From contig NZ_QEIJ01000008.1 of the NCBI RefSeq assembly GCF_003095395.1, forward strand, positions 62,001-126,000: a stretch of 64,000 bases of DNA. Direction: 5' to 3'. Positions 42,032 through 55,888 of the stretch are shown in pieces. The position numbers and the translations under genes are program-made. Numbering within the stretch: the first letter of the stretch is position 1; every line of letters starts with the position of its first letter. Below the pieces are notes generated by a model. That model was not told where the DNA came from. It was given only the letters and a program-made list of their open reading frames with translations, and made no database searches. Source of the DNA: Microbacterium sp. Gd 4-13. GTDB lineage: Bacteria > Actinomycetota > Actinomycetes > Actinomycetales > Microbacteriaceae.

Positions 42032-42108
42032 CCTCCGACCTTACCGGCGCCGCGTCGGCTCGCCGCGCAGCGCGTCGGCCGGCCGGCCGGAGGTAGGGTC
42101 GGAGGGTG
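42029..42108. promoter_or_regulatory. Mirrored divergent promoter/start regions of ppx-type gene and coaA
   Basis: On the minus strand TAAGGTCGGAGGGTG ends in the ppx-type GTG (42043 to 42029), and on the plus strand TAGGGTCGGAGGGTG ends in the coaA GTG (42094-42108). The two differ at one base. TANNNT lies six bases before each GTG, while CGGAGG abuts the start too closely for a standard ribosome binding site, so leaderless transcripts are likely. Confidence 0.55.
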
Positions 42109-43059
42109 TCCGCCGCCGAGACCGCTGCACCCGCGCCGTCGCTGAGCCCGTATCGCGACATCGCCCGCGCCGAGTGGGCACGGATGGCCGCCGGCATGCC
42201 GCAGCCGCTCACCGAGACCGAGGTCGTGCAGCTGCGCGGAATCGGAGACCGGCTCGACCTGCGCGAGGTGCGCGAGGTGTACCTGCCCCTCAGCCGACTG
42301 CTCAGCCTCTACGCCACCGCCACCCGACGGCTCGGCGCGGCGACGAGCGACTTCCTCGGCGAGCCCGATGCCACCACCCCCTTCGTCATCGGCGTCGCCG
42401 GCTCGGTCGCCGTCGGCAAGTCCACGATCGCGCGCCTGCTGCGCGAGCTCATGAGCCGATGGTCGGACACGCCGCGGGTGGAGCTCGTCACCACCGACGG
42501 CTTCCTCTACTCCAACGATGAGCTCGAGCGCCGCGGCATCATGCACCGAAAGGGGTTCCCCGAGTCGTACGACCGCCGCTCCCTCGTCGACTTCGTCCGT
42601 CGCGTCAAGAGCGGCGATCCCGTGGTGCAGGCGCCGTTCTACTCGCACATGCGGTACGACATCATGCCCGACGCGCACGTGACGGTGAACCGACCCGATG
42701 TGGTCATCGTGGAGGGGCTGAACGTGCTGCAGCCGCCGCCCTCCCCGAACGAGGTGGCCGTGAGCGACCTGTTCGACTTCTCCATCTACGTCGACGCGCA
42801 GGCGGCCGACATCGAAGCCTGGTACGTCAGCCGGTTCCTCGCACTGCGTCAGGGAGCTTTCGCCGATCCCACGTCCTATTTCCGTGTCTTCGCCGAACTC
42901 AGCGATGACGAGGCCGTGCAGACGGCCCTGAAGTACTGGAACGAGATCAACCTCCCCAACCTGGAGGAGAACGTTCTGCCGACTCGTCATCGGGCGACCC
43001 TGGTGCTGCAGAAATCGGCCGACCACTCGGTCGAGCGCGTGCTTCTGCGCAAGGTCTGA
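42106..43059 (+). CDS. coaA: Type I pantothenate kinase
   Basis: A 317-residue P-loop kinase of the phosphoribulokinase/uridine kinase superfamily that makes 4'-phosphopantothenate, the first step of coenzyme A synthesis. Walker A is [12 protein letters not shown]; other motifs are [33 protein letters not shown] and [12 protein letters not shown]. Length and all CoaA motifs match the bacterial type I enzyme. The GTG start is preceded at six bases by TAGGGT. Confidence 0.95.
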   Translation: MSAAETAAPAPSLSPYRDIARAEWARMAAGMPQPLTETEVVQLRGIGDRLDLREVREVYLPLSRLLSLYATATRRLGAATSDFLGEPDATTPFVIGVAGSVAVGKSTIARLLRELMSRWSDTPRVELVTTDGFLYSNDELERRGIMHRKGFPESYDRRSLVDFVRRVKSGDPVVQAPFYSHMRYDIMPDAHVTVNRPDVVIVEGLNVLQPPPSPNEVAVSDLFDFSIYVDAQAADIEAWYVSRFLALRQGAFADPTSYFRVFAELSDDEAVQTALKYWNEINLPNLEENVLPTRHRATLVLQKSADHSVERVLLRKV

Positions 43060-43150
43060 CGGCGCAGCATCCGCTCGACAGACAGCGGCGCGCGCGAGGC
43101 TGCAACGCCCGTCGAGAGCCCGCGCGCCCGCGGGATTTCGCCGCGACCCA

Positions 43151-43161
43151 GTAGTCACTAC
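43151..43161. promoter_or_regulatory. Small palindrome GTAGTCACTAC upstream of the surface-protein gene
   Basis: It lies in the 279-base gap between coaA and the surface-protein gene, with related fragments (CAGTAGTACC near 43186 and ACCTACG near 43210 and 43254). The cluster looks like a regulator-binding region. The rest of the gap shows no gene; GGGAGC precedes the ATG at 43339. Confidence 0.3.
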
Positions 43162-43338
43162 GGGGATGACGGATGCGGCGCGCCTCAGTAGTACCGGGAC
43201 TCGGGATTACCTACGGGCCTGCCCCGGCTGCTGTTCAGGTCGCTCACAGCTTCACCTACGTTCGGGGCTAACGCCGCGCGCTCGCCCACACAGATGCGCG
43301 GAGACCGTCGATGACGACCGGAGCCGGGAGCAGCACAC

Positions 43339-48171
<4,833 letters not shown>

Positions 48172-48175
48172 GGGG

Positions 48176-49084
48176 GTGGGTAGGCCTCGGGCGGGCTTGC
48201 CCACCGTCGCAACCAACGCCGCCGGCGACGGAACCACTCCGTCGCCGGCGGCGGCCCCTCCCCGCGGAGGGCCGGTCGTGGCGGTCGCGACGGCACTGAC
48301 GCTGGCGATCGTCGCCGGATACGTGTTCGTCAGCGCCTCGTTCACCCTGCCGCCGACAGCGGCCCAGGCTGCCGTGCGCCAGACCTTCGCGCCGTACTTC
48401 TCGCAGCAATGGAACGTGTTCGCCCCGAACATCATGCGGTCGAATCGCGAGCTCCAGGTGCAGGTGCAGTGGCGGGAGGACGGGGAGCTCGTTCACAGCG
48501 AGTGGATCGACGTGACCGAGACCGAGTTCGCGGCGGCCCGCGGCATCCCTCTTCCTTCTCGTATCTCGAAGAGCTCGTTCAACGCGGCGCAGGCCTACAT
48601 GTCGCGCTACAACGCACTGTCGAGCCCGCAGAAGACGAGGGTGCGCGATACCTTCATCGAAGCGGTCGGGGGCGGAGAGTTCGCACCGATCCAGGACTCC
48701 CGGCTGCTCGACGAGATCGACGCAGCCGGATCCGCCGGCGGCGACGAGGAGTTCGAGCCGGTCACCGATGCCGACGTCGTCGACGAGAGCGCCGCGGCCG
48801 AGGCGAGCGGAAACCGTTCGGCCGTGGTGCGGTTTCTCCGTTACGACTACATGCTGGTGCGCTTCGCGTCCGCGTTCGGCTCCGCGTACTTCGACCAGGA
48901 CGTGGAACGCGTCCGTTGGAGGGTCGAGACACAGCGCACCAACGACTTCCTGCACCGGTTCGACGACGAACCGCAGTCGGACGCCTCGGTCGTCACCTTC
49001 GGATGGCGTCAGCCCGGGCGTGACGTCGACCCCGAGGTGCTCGCCATCTTCGACGACGTCGTGGAGAGGTACACCGGACGATGA
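48176..49084 (+). CDS. DUF5819-type single-TM protein
   Basis: A 302-residue membrane protein. One transmembrane helix (33-57, VVAVATALTLAIVAGYVFVS) follows a Pro-rich N-terminus; the rest should be outside. The family hallmark FSQQWNVFAPN (75-85) is followed by a beta-rich region and an acidic loop (about 175-215). DUF5819 proteins usually occur beside an HTTM-domain protein, as here, and the pair resembles SdpA-SdpB, which mature the Bacillus SDP toxin; that likeness is an inference. The GTG start lies 4 bases after the surface-protein stop and the end overlaps the HTTM gene by ATGA. Confidence 0.75.
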   Translation: MGRPRAGLPTVATNAAGDGTTPSPAAAPPRGGPVVAVATALTLAIVAGYVFVSASFTLPPTAAQAAVRQTFAPYFSQQWNVFAPNIMRSNRELQVQVQWREDGELVHSEWIDVTETEFAAARGIPLPSRISKSSFNAAQAYMSRYNALSSPQKTRVRDTFIEAVGGGEFAPIQDSRLLDEIDAAGSAGGDEEFEPVTDADVVDESAAAEASGNRSAVVRFLRYDYMLVRFASAFGSAYFDQDVERVRWRVETQRTNDFLHRFDDEPQSDASVVTFGWRQPGRDVDPEVLAIFDDVVERYTGR

Positions 49085-50235
49085 CCGTCACACGCACGCC
49101 GCAACAGTCTCCTCCGACACGTCTGAGTCGCATCGCGAGACCTGCGCTGCTGTGGACCGGTCTCTCGCGATGGCTCACCGAACGCAAGCACTCCACGATC
49201 AGCTTCTCGCTGATGCGGATTCTGCTCTCGGCGGCCATGCTGGCGGTGCTCGTGCCCAGCATCCCCGACCGGCACTACCTGTGGGGCCCGGGGTCGTGGT
49301 GGGTCGAGCCCGAGGCAAGTCGCCGCGGGTGGTGGGAGCCGCTGCGTCTGCTCTTCTCCAAGGACAGCATCCTTCTGTTCGACATTGTCTACGGGGCGCT
49401 GCTGGTGCTGGTGCTGGTGTTCCTCGTCGGCTGGAAGACGCGCTGGGTCACCCCGGTGCTGCTTCTGCTCTGGGTCGGGTTGTCCACGAACAGCACGCTG
49501 CTCACGAACGGCGGCGACACGCTCATGCGGATCGTGCTGCTGTTCGCGGTCTTCGCCGACCTCAGCTCGCACTTCTCGGTGGACGCGTGGCTGCGGCGTC
49601 GTCGAGGAGGTGCGGCGGCGCCCCGCCCGCGGTGGCTCCGAGCCGTGCCGGTGTGGGCGTCGAACTGGGCGCACAACACCGTGCTGATCCTCTGCGTCTA
49701 CCAGATCCTTCTGGTGTATCTCGTCTCGTCCGTGCTGAAACTGGCCGGTGAGGAGTGGCTGCAGGGGACGGCGATCTACTACGCGCTCAGCATCGACCAG
49801 TTCCGTGTGCTGCCGGGGCTCAGCGACCTGGCGTGGCAGTTCACCCCCGGCGTGATGCTGGCCACCTGGACGGCGCTGTGGGTGCAGCTCCTCTTCCCCG
49901 TGTTGATTCTCTGGCGCCCGACGCGCTACGTCGCCCTCGTGCTCATCACCGGCATGCACCTCGGCATCGCCGTCCTCTTGGGCCTCTGGCCCTTCTCGCT
50001 GACGATGATCGCGCTGGATCTCCTGCTCGTGCGCGATCGTTCATGGACGCGCGCGTGGGGTGGGGCGCGGCGAGTCGGTCGAGCCATGAGGCGCGTGGTC
50101 GACGACGCATGGGCGGACGACGGCGGATCCGGGCGGGGGAGCGGGCGCTCCGCGCGGGGGCGCACCCGCGTGGCTCGAGGGCCACGGCGTCCCACGCACG
50201 AGCCCCAGCCGATACCCGACGGTCGCGCCCTCTGA
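49081..50235 (+). CDS. HTTM-domain multi-pass membrane protein
   Basis: A 384-residue protein with about seven to eight membrane segments and the HTTM signature SFSLMRILLSAAMLAVL near residue 42, a WGPGSWW loop and YQILLVYLVSSVLKLAGEEW. HTTM proteins include vitamin-K-dependent carboxylase relatives and SdpB. The C-terminal 55 residues are Arg/Gly/Ser-rich and probably cytosolic. It is translationally coupled to the DUF5819 gene and, by 4-base spacing, to the surface-protein gene, so all three may form one unit. The chemical activity is unknown. Confidence 0.78.
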   Translation: MTVTRTPQQSPPTRLSRIARPALLWTGLSRWLTERKHSTISFSLMRILLSAAMLAVLVPSIPDRHYLWGPGSWWVEPEASRRGWWEPLRLLFSKDSILLFDIVYGALLVLVLVFLVGWKTRWVTPVLLLLWVGLSTNSTLLTNGGDTLMRIVLLFAVFADLSSHFSVDAWLRRRRGGAAAPRPRWLRAVPVWASNWAHNTVLILCVYQILLVYLVSSVLKLAGEEWLQGTAIYYALSIDQFRVLPGLSDLAWQFTPGVMLATWTALWVQLLFPVLILWRPTRYVALVLITGMHLGIAVLLGLWPFSLTMIALDLLLVRDRSWTRAWGGARRVGRAMRRVVDDAWADDGGSGRGSGRSARGRTRVARGPRRPTHEPQPIPDGRAL

Positions 50236-50246
50236 CCTGTCGCGGG

Positions 50247-50315
50247 CCGGTTCGGGGCGCGTTCCTCGCCTCGGGGCGAGGAATTCCGCGCCCCAACCGG
50301 AAGAACGCGCCCCGA
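50247..50315 (+). terminator. Large hairpin cluster between the HTTM gene and glmS
   Basis: Arm 50247-50270 pairs with 50275-50300 around a TCGG loop (about 22 pairs with two small bulges). The inner part of the same left arm, TCGGGGCGCGTTC (50252-50264), can instead pair perfectly with GAACGCGCCCCGA (50303-50315). The two folds exclude each other. Position after the HTTM stop fits a terminator. Confidence 0.65.
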
Positions 50316-50375
50316 TCCCGCACCGCGCTCGCCGCGCGGGCGCGCGTTCGAAGCCGACGGACAGGTCGCCGCGCC

Positions 50376-50381
50376 TAGGAT
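50376..50381 (+). promoter_or_regulatory. -10-like hexamer of glmS
   Basis: TAGGAT is followed by eight bases and the ATG of glmS, with no ribosome binding site between. A leaderless or nearly leaderless glmS transcript is likely. Confidence 0.5.
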
Positions 50382-50389
50382 GAATCCCT

Positions 50390-52240
50390 ATGTGCGGAAT
50401 CATCGGATACGTCGGCCCCCGGCAGAGTCAGAGCATCCTTCTCGCGGGCCTCGCCCGACTGGAATACCGCGGATACGACTCGGCGGGTGTCGCCGTGATC
50501 GACGCCGATGGCGGCCTCGGCATGCGCAAGCGCGCGGGCAAGCTCGCCGTGCTCCGCGACGACCTCGTCGAGCACCCGCTGAGCGACGGCACCACCGGTA
50601 TCGGGCACACCCGATGGGCGACGCACGGTGGACCGACCGACTCCAACGCGCACCCGCACCTGGCCGACGACGACAAGCTCGCCGTCATCCACAACGGCAT
50701 CATCGAGAACTTCTCCGAGCTGAAGGCCGAGCTGGTCAGCGACGGCTACACCTTCCTCAGCCAGACCGACACCGAGGTCGCAGCCGTGCTCATCGGTCGG
50801 GAGTACCGCAAGACGGGCGACCTCGTCGCCGCCTTCCGTGCCGTCGTCTCCCGACTGGAGGGCGCGTACACGCTCCTCGCGATGCACCAGGACCACCCGG
50901 GACTCGTCGTCGGCGCGCGCCGCAACTCGCCGCTGGTGATCGGTCTGGGCGACGGCGAGAACTTCCTCGGCTCCGACGTCGCCGCTTTCGTCGAACACAC
51001 CCGTCACGCCCTGGCCATCGGTCAGGACGAGATCGTCGCGATCACTCCGTCGGGCGTCGAGGTCACCGACTTCGACGGCGCCCCCGTCGAGGTCGAGCCG
51101 TTCGAGGTGACCTGGGACGCCTCGGCGGCCGAAAAGGGTGGATGGTCGTCGTTCATGGCCAAGGAGGTGTCGGAAGAGCCCGACGCCGTCTCCAACACGC
51201 TGCGCGGTCGCCTCCACGACGGTGCGGTGGTCATCCCCGAACTCGAGGGACTCGACGACCTGTTCCGCGACGTCTCGCGCGTCATCGTCATCGCCTGCGG
51301 CACGGCGGCGTATGCCGGCCAGGTCGGCAAGTACGCGCTCGAGCAGTGGACCCGCGTGCCGGTCGACGTCGAGCTCGCCCACGAGTTCCGCTACCGCGAC
51401 CCGGTGCTCGGACCCGACACCCTCGTCGTCTCGATCAGCCAGTCGGGCGAGACCATGGACACCCTCATGGCGGTCAAGTACGCCCGCGAGCGCGGCGCGA
51501 AGACCCTGTCGATCTGCAACACGCAGGGCGCCACCATCCCGCGCGAGTCCGACGCGGTCGTCTACACCCACGCCGGTCCCGAGGTCGCCGTGGCCTCGAC
51601 CAAGGCCTTCGTCGCGCAGATCACCGCGCTCTACCTCTTCGGCCTGCACGTCGCGCGACTGCGCGGGTCGCTCTCGGCCGCCGAGATCGCCGACCACGTG
51701 GTCGAGCTCGAGTCGGTGCCCGGCAAGATCGCGCAGATCCTCGAGCGCGAGCAGCCCCGCATCGAGCAGTTCGCGCACTGGATGGCCGACACGCGCTCGG
51801 TGCTCTTCCTCGGTCGTCACGTCGGGTTCCCCATCGCGATGGAGGGCGCGCTCAAGCTGAAGGAGCTCGCCTATATCCACGCGGAGGGGTTCGCCGCCGG
51901 TGAGCTGAAGCACGGCCCGATCGCCCTCATCGAAGCCGGTCAGCCCGTGTTCGTGATCGTCCCGTCGCCGCGCGGCTCGGGCGAGCTGCACCGCAAGGTG
52001 ATCTCGAGCATCGAGGAGATCAGCGCCCGCGGCGCCCGGGTCATCGCGATCGCCGAGGAGGGCGACGCTGCGGTGCTCCCGCAGGCCGACGAGGTTCTGC
52101 GCATCCCGCTCGCAGGTCCCCTGTTCGAGCCGCTGCTCGCCGTCGTGCCGCTGCACATCTTCGCGATGGGGCTGGCGACGGCGAAGGGTCTCGACGTCGA
52201 CCAGCCGCGCAACCTCGCGAAGTCCGTCACGGTCGAATAG
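50390..52240 (+). CDS. glmS: Glutamine-fructose-6-phosphate aminotransferase (isomerizing)
   Basis: A 616-residue enzyme making glucosamine-6-phosphate from fructose-6-phosphate and glutamine. The N-terminal class II amidotransferase domain starts MCGIIGYVG with the nucleophile Cys2, and GIGHTRWATHG and HNGIIEN bind glutamine. Two SIS sugar-isomerase domains follow (SISQSGETMDTL; LGRHVGFPIAMEGALKLKE). The C-terminus DVDQPRNLAKSVTVE is the conserved lid. No glmS ribozyme is seen upstream, as expected outside Firmicutes. acpS and alr follow closely. Confidence 0.96.
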   Translation: MCGIIGYVGPRQSQSILLAGLARLEYRGYDSAGVAVIDADGGLGMRKRAGKLAVLRDDLVEHPLSDGTTGIGHTRWATHGGPTDSNAHPHLADDDKLAVIHNGIIENFSELKAELVSDGYTFLSQTDTEVAAVLIGREYRKTGDLVAAFRAVVSRLEGAYTLLAMHQDHPGLVVGARRNSPLVIGLGDGENFLGSDVAAFVEHTRHALAIGQDEIVAITPSGVEVTDFDGAPVEVEPFEVTWDASAAEKGGWSSFMAKEVSEEPDAVSNTLRGRLHDGAVVIPELEGLDDLFRDVSRVIVIACGTAAYAGQVGKYALEQWTRVPVDVELAHEFRYRDPVLGPDTLVVSISQSGETMDTLMAVKYARERGAKTLSICNTQGATIPRESDAVVYTHAGPEVAVASTKAFVAQITALYLFGLHVARLRGSLSAAEIADHVVELESVPGKIAQILEREQPRIEQFAHWMADTRSVLFLGRHVGFPIAMEGALKLKELAYIHAEGFAAGELKHGPIALIEAGQPVFVIVPSPRGSGELHRKVISSIEEISARGARVIAIAEEGDAAVLPQADEVLRIPLAGPLFEPLLAVVPLHIFAMGLATAKGLDVDQPRNLAKSVTVE

Positions 52241-52272
52241 GCACCGCCCGCAGGGCGCAGAAGGAGCACTCG

Positions 52273-52638
52273 GTGATCGTCGGCATCGGCGTCGACCTGG
52301 TCGACATCGCGCGGTTCGAGAGGTCTATCGCGCGCACCCCTCGGCTGCTCACGCGGTTGTTTTCTCCGGACGAGCGGATGCTGAAGCCCCGGTCGCTCGC
52401 CGCTCGCTATGCTGCGAAGGAGGCCCTGATCAAGGCTCTGGGCGGCTCCGACGGCGTGCACTGGAGTGAGATCGAGATCGCTTCCGAAGCATCCGGGAGG
52501 CCTCTCTTCCGTCTCTCAGGGTCGACGGCGGCCGTCCTCACGGAGCGCGGCATCACCGCCGTGCACCTGTCGATGAGCCACGACGCGGGAATCGCGACGG
52601 CTTACGTGGTGGCCGAAGCAGAGAAGGGTGCGGCATGA
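52273..52638 (+). CDS. acpS: Holo-[acyl-carrier-protein] synthase
   Basis: A 121-residue phosphopantetheinyl transferase that moves the CoA arm to acyl carrier protein. The metal-binding GIGVDLVDIARFE and the AAKEALIKALGG motif (Glu and Lys of the active site) are complete. The GTG start follows AGAAGGAGCA at good spacing, 32 bases after glmS; the 3' end overlaps alr by ATGA. It uses CoA from the pathway begun by coaA. Confidence 0.93.
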   Translation: MIVGIGVDLVDIARFERSIARTPRLLTRLFSPDERMLKPRSLAARYAAKEALIKALGGSDGVHWSEIEIASEASGRPLFRLSGSTAAVLTERGITAVHLSMSHDAGIATAYVVAEAEKGAA

Positions 52639-53759
52639 ACCGACTCCCCACCGGGCGCCTGCGCGAGGCGCGCATCGACGTCGAGGCGATCGCCGACAAC
52701 GTGCGACACCTCCGTCGGCTGACCGATTCCGAGGTCATCGCCGTCGTCAAGGCCGACGGGTACGGGCACGGCGCGTTCCGCTCTGCGGTCGCCGCTCTCC
52801 AGGGCGGGGCCACCCGCATCGGTGTCGCCGATGTCACGGAGGCGCTGGCCCTGCGCCGCGCGGGGATCCGCGCACCCATCCTCGCCTGGCTGCACGCGCC
52901 CGGCGAGACGTTCGACGACGCGATCGCCGCCGACATCGAGCTCGGCATCTCCGGGCTCGATCAGCTGCTGCAGGTCGCGGCCGCCGCATCCACGTCGCGC
53001 CCCGTCTCGGTGCACCTCAAGATCGAGACCGGCCTGTCGCGCAACGGGATCGCCCCCGCCGACTACCGCGTCGTCTTCGCTGAGGCCGCGCGCCTCGAGC
53101 GCATCGGCAAGCTGACCGTCGTCGGCCTCTTTTCGCACCTGTCGAACACGTCTCCCGAAGACGATCGGGCCGCGCTCGCCGCGTTCCAGGAGGGCGTCGT
53201 GCTCGCGGCGGCGGCGGGACTGCACCCGCCGCTGCGCCACATCGCCGCGACCCACGCCGCCATCGCCCTCCCGGAGTCGCGGATGGGGTGCGTCCGCATC
53301 GGCATCGGCATCTACGGACTCTCGCCGTTCGACGACCGCTCGTCGGCCGATCTCGGTCTCCGTCCGGCGATGACGCTGCGCTCGGTGGTCGCCGCGGTGC
53401 GCCGGGTGCCCGCGGGCACGGGCGTGTCGTACGGGTACGACTACCGCACGCAGACCGACACCACCCTGGCCCTCGTGCCGCTGGGGTACGCCGACGGTGT
53501 TCCGCGCCAGGCCTCCGGATCGGGGCCCGTCCGCATCGGCGGCAACGAGTACCGCGTCGCCGGCCGCATCGCGATGGACCAGTTCGTCGTCGACGTCGGC
53601 GACGCTCCGGTCGCGGTCGGCGACGAGGTCGTGCTGTTCGGCGACCCGACCCTCGGTCACCCCGCCGCCTCGGACTGGGCGGATGCTGCGGGGACGATCG
53701 ACTACGAGATCGTCACCCGCATCGGACCGCGCGTGCCTCGCGTGCAGGTGTCGTCGTGA
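52635..53759 (+). CDS. alr: Alanine racemase
   Basis: A 374-residue fold-type III PLP enzyme making D-alanine for peptidoglycan. Lys39 in AVVKADGYGHG carries PLP and Tyr266 in GVSYGYDY is the second base. The carboxylated-Lys/Arg region is HLKIETGLSRNG, and MDQFVVDVGD follows. It overlaps acpS and tsaE by ATGA and GTGA, which ties cell-wall and tRNA-modification genes in one transcript. Confidence 0.95.
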   Translation: MNRLPTGRLREARIDVEAIADNVRHLRRLTDSEVIAVVKADGYGHGAFRSAVAALQGGATRIGVADVTEALALRRAGIRAPILAWLHAPGETFDDAIAADIELGISGLDQLLQVAAAASTSRPVSVHLKIETGLSRNGIAPADYRVVFAEAARLERIGKLTVVGLFSHLSNTSPEDDRAALAAFQEGVVLAAAAGLHPPLRHIAATHAAIALPESRMGCVRIGIGIYGLSPFDDRSSADLGLRPAMTLRSVVAAVRRVPAGTGVSYGYDYRTQTDTTLALVPLGYADGVPRQASGSGPVRIGGNEYRVAGRIAMDQFVVDVGDAPVAVGDEVVLFGDPTLGHPAASDWADAAGTIDYEIVTRIGPRVPRVQVSS

Positions 53760-54259
53760 CGGTTCCCGCCGAGTTGCTCGGCACGCGCGAGGTCACGACC
53801 GCAGCCGAGATGGAGCTGCTCGGTCGCGCGATCGGTGCCGCCCTCGAGCCGGGCGACGTCGTCGTGCTGAACGGCCCGCTGGGGGCGGGCAAGACCACGC
53901 TGACCCGCGGGATCGGTGCCGGACTCGGGATCCGCGGTCCGGTGCAGAGCCCCACCTTCGTTCTCGCGCGGACGCACCCGTCGCTGGTCGACGGTCCGCC
54001 GCTCGTGCACGTCGACGCCTATCGGCTCGGGTCGGCGGTGGAACTCGACGACCTCGACATCGATGTCGACCGTTCCGTCGTCGTCGTCGAGTGGGGCGGC
54101 GGCATGGCCGAGCACCTCGCCGACGCGTGGTGGGAGATCGATCTGGTCCGGCAGACCGGCGGACGCGGCATCGATACGGCCTGCGGTGACCTCTCCCGCG
54201 CGAGCGCCGACCTCGACGCCGACGCCCCGCGTACGGTCACGATCTCGCGGCGACCCTGA
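53756..54259 (+). CDS. tsaE: tRNA t6A synthesis ATPase TsaE
   Basis: A 167-residue ATPase of the threonylcarbamoyl-adenosine (t6A37) complex. Walker A is LNGPLGAGKTTLTRGIG, then VQSPTFVLARTH, HVDAYRL and VVVVEWGG as family motifs. The GTG start overlaps alr. Its last 23 bases overlap the 3' end of the opposite-strand hydrolase, and its partners tsaB and tsaD follow after that gene. Confidence 0.93.
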   Translation: MTVPAELLGTREVTTAAEMELLGRAIGAALEPGDVVVLNGPLGAGKTTLTRGIGAGLGIRGPVQSPTFVLARTHPSLVDGPPLVHVDAYRLGSAVELDDLDIDVDRSVVVVEWGGGMAEHLADAWWEIDLVRQTGGRGIDTACGDLSRASADLDADAPRTVTISRRP

Positions 54260-55178
54260 GGGCGGACTCCTCCACGTCGGGCGCGAGCACCTCGGTGAGC
54301 GAGCGCAGCACCTCGTCGGGGCGTTCGACGGCCGCGTAGTGACCGGCGTCGCGCAGACGCTTCGCGGAGAAGTCTCGGATCCGCCGGGCGAACCACGCGT
54401 CGTCGGACGGAGCGGAGAACACATCGCGCTCGCCGGCGACGGCTCGCACGACGCACCGGATGCGTCGCCAGCGGCGGTCGTCGTAGGTGCGCGCCGCCCG
54501 GGCCGCGCGCAAGAACGCGACCGGCCGGATCTCTCCGGCGAGGGCATCGGACACGGAACGATCGACCTCGTTCGGGTGGCGGAACAGCGGGGCGGCGAAG
54601 GCGCGGAGAAGCCCGACGTTCCTCAGGAAGAGAAGCAGGGGAGCCGCGGCCCGGCCGAGCGAGTGCAGCACGTGCATGGCGAGCAGCATGCCCGCGAACC
54701 CGGGAAGCCGGAGCCCGCCGCGGAGGGGGCGGCGAAGCACGTCGAGCACCCCGCCGCCGGTCGCGGAGACGAGACCGACGGCGAGCGTCTCCTCCGGGTG
54801 CCTGGCCGCGATGTCGAGGGCGACGAAACCGCCGAGGGAATGCCCGACGAGGCGCCACCGGTCGTATCCGCACGCCCGGATGACATCGACGACCGCGGCG
54901 GAGAGGTGCTCGAGCGAGGGTGCGCGCACGCCGCTGTCGCCCCAGCCGGGGAGATCGATGAGCACCACGTCGGTCAGCGGGTGCGCGGAGCGGTCGGATG
55001 CCGCCAGCAGCGGCGTCCAGGTCGTCCACCGGGCTGCGGCACCGTGAAGCATCACCACGGCCGCACCGCCGGTGCGGCGTCCCGCATAAGACGTGACCGC
55101 CCCGACGGCCGTCGGCACGACGACCCGGCTCAGCCCCAGAGGGGTCGCGTTCACTTCGAGGGCGGTCGGCGTGGTCAC
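54237..55178 (-). CDS. Alpha/beta-fold hydrolase
   Basis: A 313-residue hydrolase. The nucleophile elbow is GHSLGG, the oxyanion region MLHGAAARWTTW, and a likely acid is Asp in the AGERDVFS region with the catalytic His in DAGHYAAVERPD. It lies on the minus strand inside the otherwise co-directional alr-tsa cluster and overlaps the tsaE end by 23 bases. The GTG start is 62 bases from tsaB, divergent. The substrate is unknown. Confidence 0.82.
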   Translation of the reverse strand: MTTPTALEVNATPLGLSRVVVPTAVGAVTSYAGRRTGGAAVVMLHGAAARWTTWTPLLAASDRSAHPLTDVVLIDLPGWGDSGVRAPSLEHLSAAVVDVIRACGYDRWRLVGHSLGGFVALDIAARHPEETLAVGLVSATGGGVLDVLRRPLRGGLRLPGFAGMLLAMHVLHSLGRAAAPLLLFLRNVGLLRAFAAPLFRHPNEVDRSVSDALAGEIRPVAFLRAARAARTYDDRRWRRIRCVVRAVAGERDVFSAPSDDAWFARRIRDFSAKRLRDAGHYAAVERPDEVLRSLTEVLAPDVEESALRVAARS

Positions 55179-55228
55179 GTGGTGTATTCGTGGCGGCGGC
55201 TGCTTCGGATGGCGTGGGCCGAGGCGAT

Positions 55229-55234
55229 TATCCT
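55229..55234 (+). promoter_or_regulatory. -10-like hexamer of tsaB
   Basis: TATCCT is followed by six bases and GTG 55241, with no ribosome binding site, the same geometry as at coaA. It would restart transcription after the inserted minus-strand hydrolase gene. Confidence 0.5.
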
Positions 55235-55240
55235 GGACGA

Positions 55241-55888
55241 GTGTTCCTCGGCATCGATACCTCCCTCGGCACGTCCGTCGCCGTCGTCGAGGACGACGGG
55301 GTCACCGTCGCCGAAGCGTCGAGCGAGAACCCGCTCGGGCACGCCGAGGTCATCGGTGACCTGCTCGCGCGGGTCGTGGGGGAGTCGTCCGCGCCGCTGA
55401 CGCATGTCGCGGCGGGCATGGGTCCCGGCCCCTTCACGGGGCTCCGCGTCGGCATCGCGGCCGCCCGCGCTTTCGCCCTCGGGCGGGGGCTGCCGGTCGT
55501 CCCCGTCGCCAGTCACGACGCCGTCGCCCTCGGTGTCCTCCTGCGCCGCGCGCTCGTCGACGGTCTCGACGCCGACTCCGCCCGCTTCGCCGTCGTCACC
55601 GACGCGCGCCGACGCGAATTCGCCTACTCGGTCTACGACGGGCTCGATGACGACGGCCTCCCGGTGCGGGAGGTCGGCCCGACGCTCGTCCCGCGCGACG
55701 ACCTCGATCGCGTGCTCACAGACCTCGACGTCACGCGGCTGGACGCCGCATCCGTCCCGGCGGCCATGGTCGCGCTGATGGGTGCGCGCTCCGTCGCCGC
55801 CGGCCGAGAGGTCGCCGCCTCCGAACCCCTCTACCTCCGCGCCCCCGATGTCACCGTGGGCGGCGCGCGCAAGCGGGTGGGTTCGTGA
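55241..55888 (+). CDS. tsaB: tRNA t6A synthesis protein TsaB
   Basis: A 215-residue ASKHA-fold protein that pairs with TsaD and helps load threonylcarbamoyl-adenylate. It begins [17 protein letters not shown] and has [21 protein letters not shown] and [15 protein letters not shown]. The GTG start gives the normal N-terminus. It overlaps rimI by GTGA. Confidence 0.93.
   Translation: MFLGIDTSLGTSVAVVEDDGVTVAEASSENPLGHAEVIGDLLARVVGESSAPLTHVAAGMGPGPFTGLRVGIAAARAFALGRGLPVVPVASHDAVALGVLLRRALVDGLDADSARFAVVTDARRREFAYSVYDGLDDDGLPVREVGPTLVPRDDLDRVLTDLDVTRLDAASVPAAMVALMGARSVAAGREVAASEPLYLRAPDVTVGGARKRVGS

Noticed and set aside
50236..50389. glmS ribozyme
   Set aside because: The gap holds simple hairpins and a start-proximal -10; no ribozyme core is visible and the class is mainly in Firmicutes.
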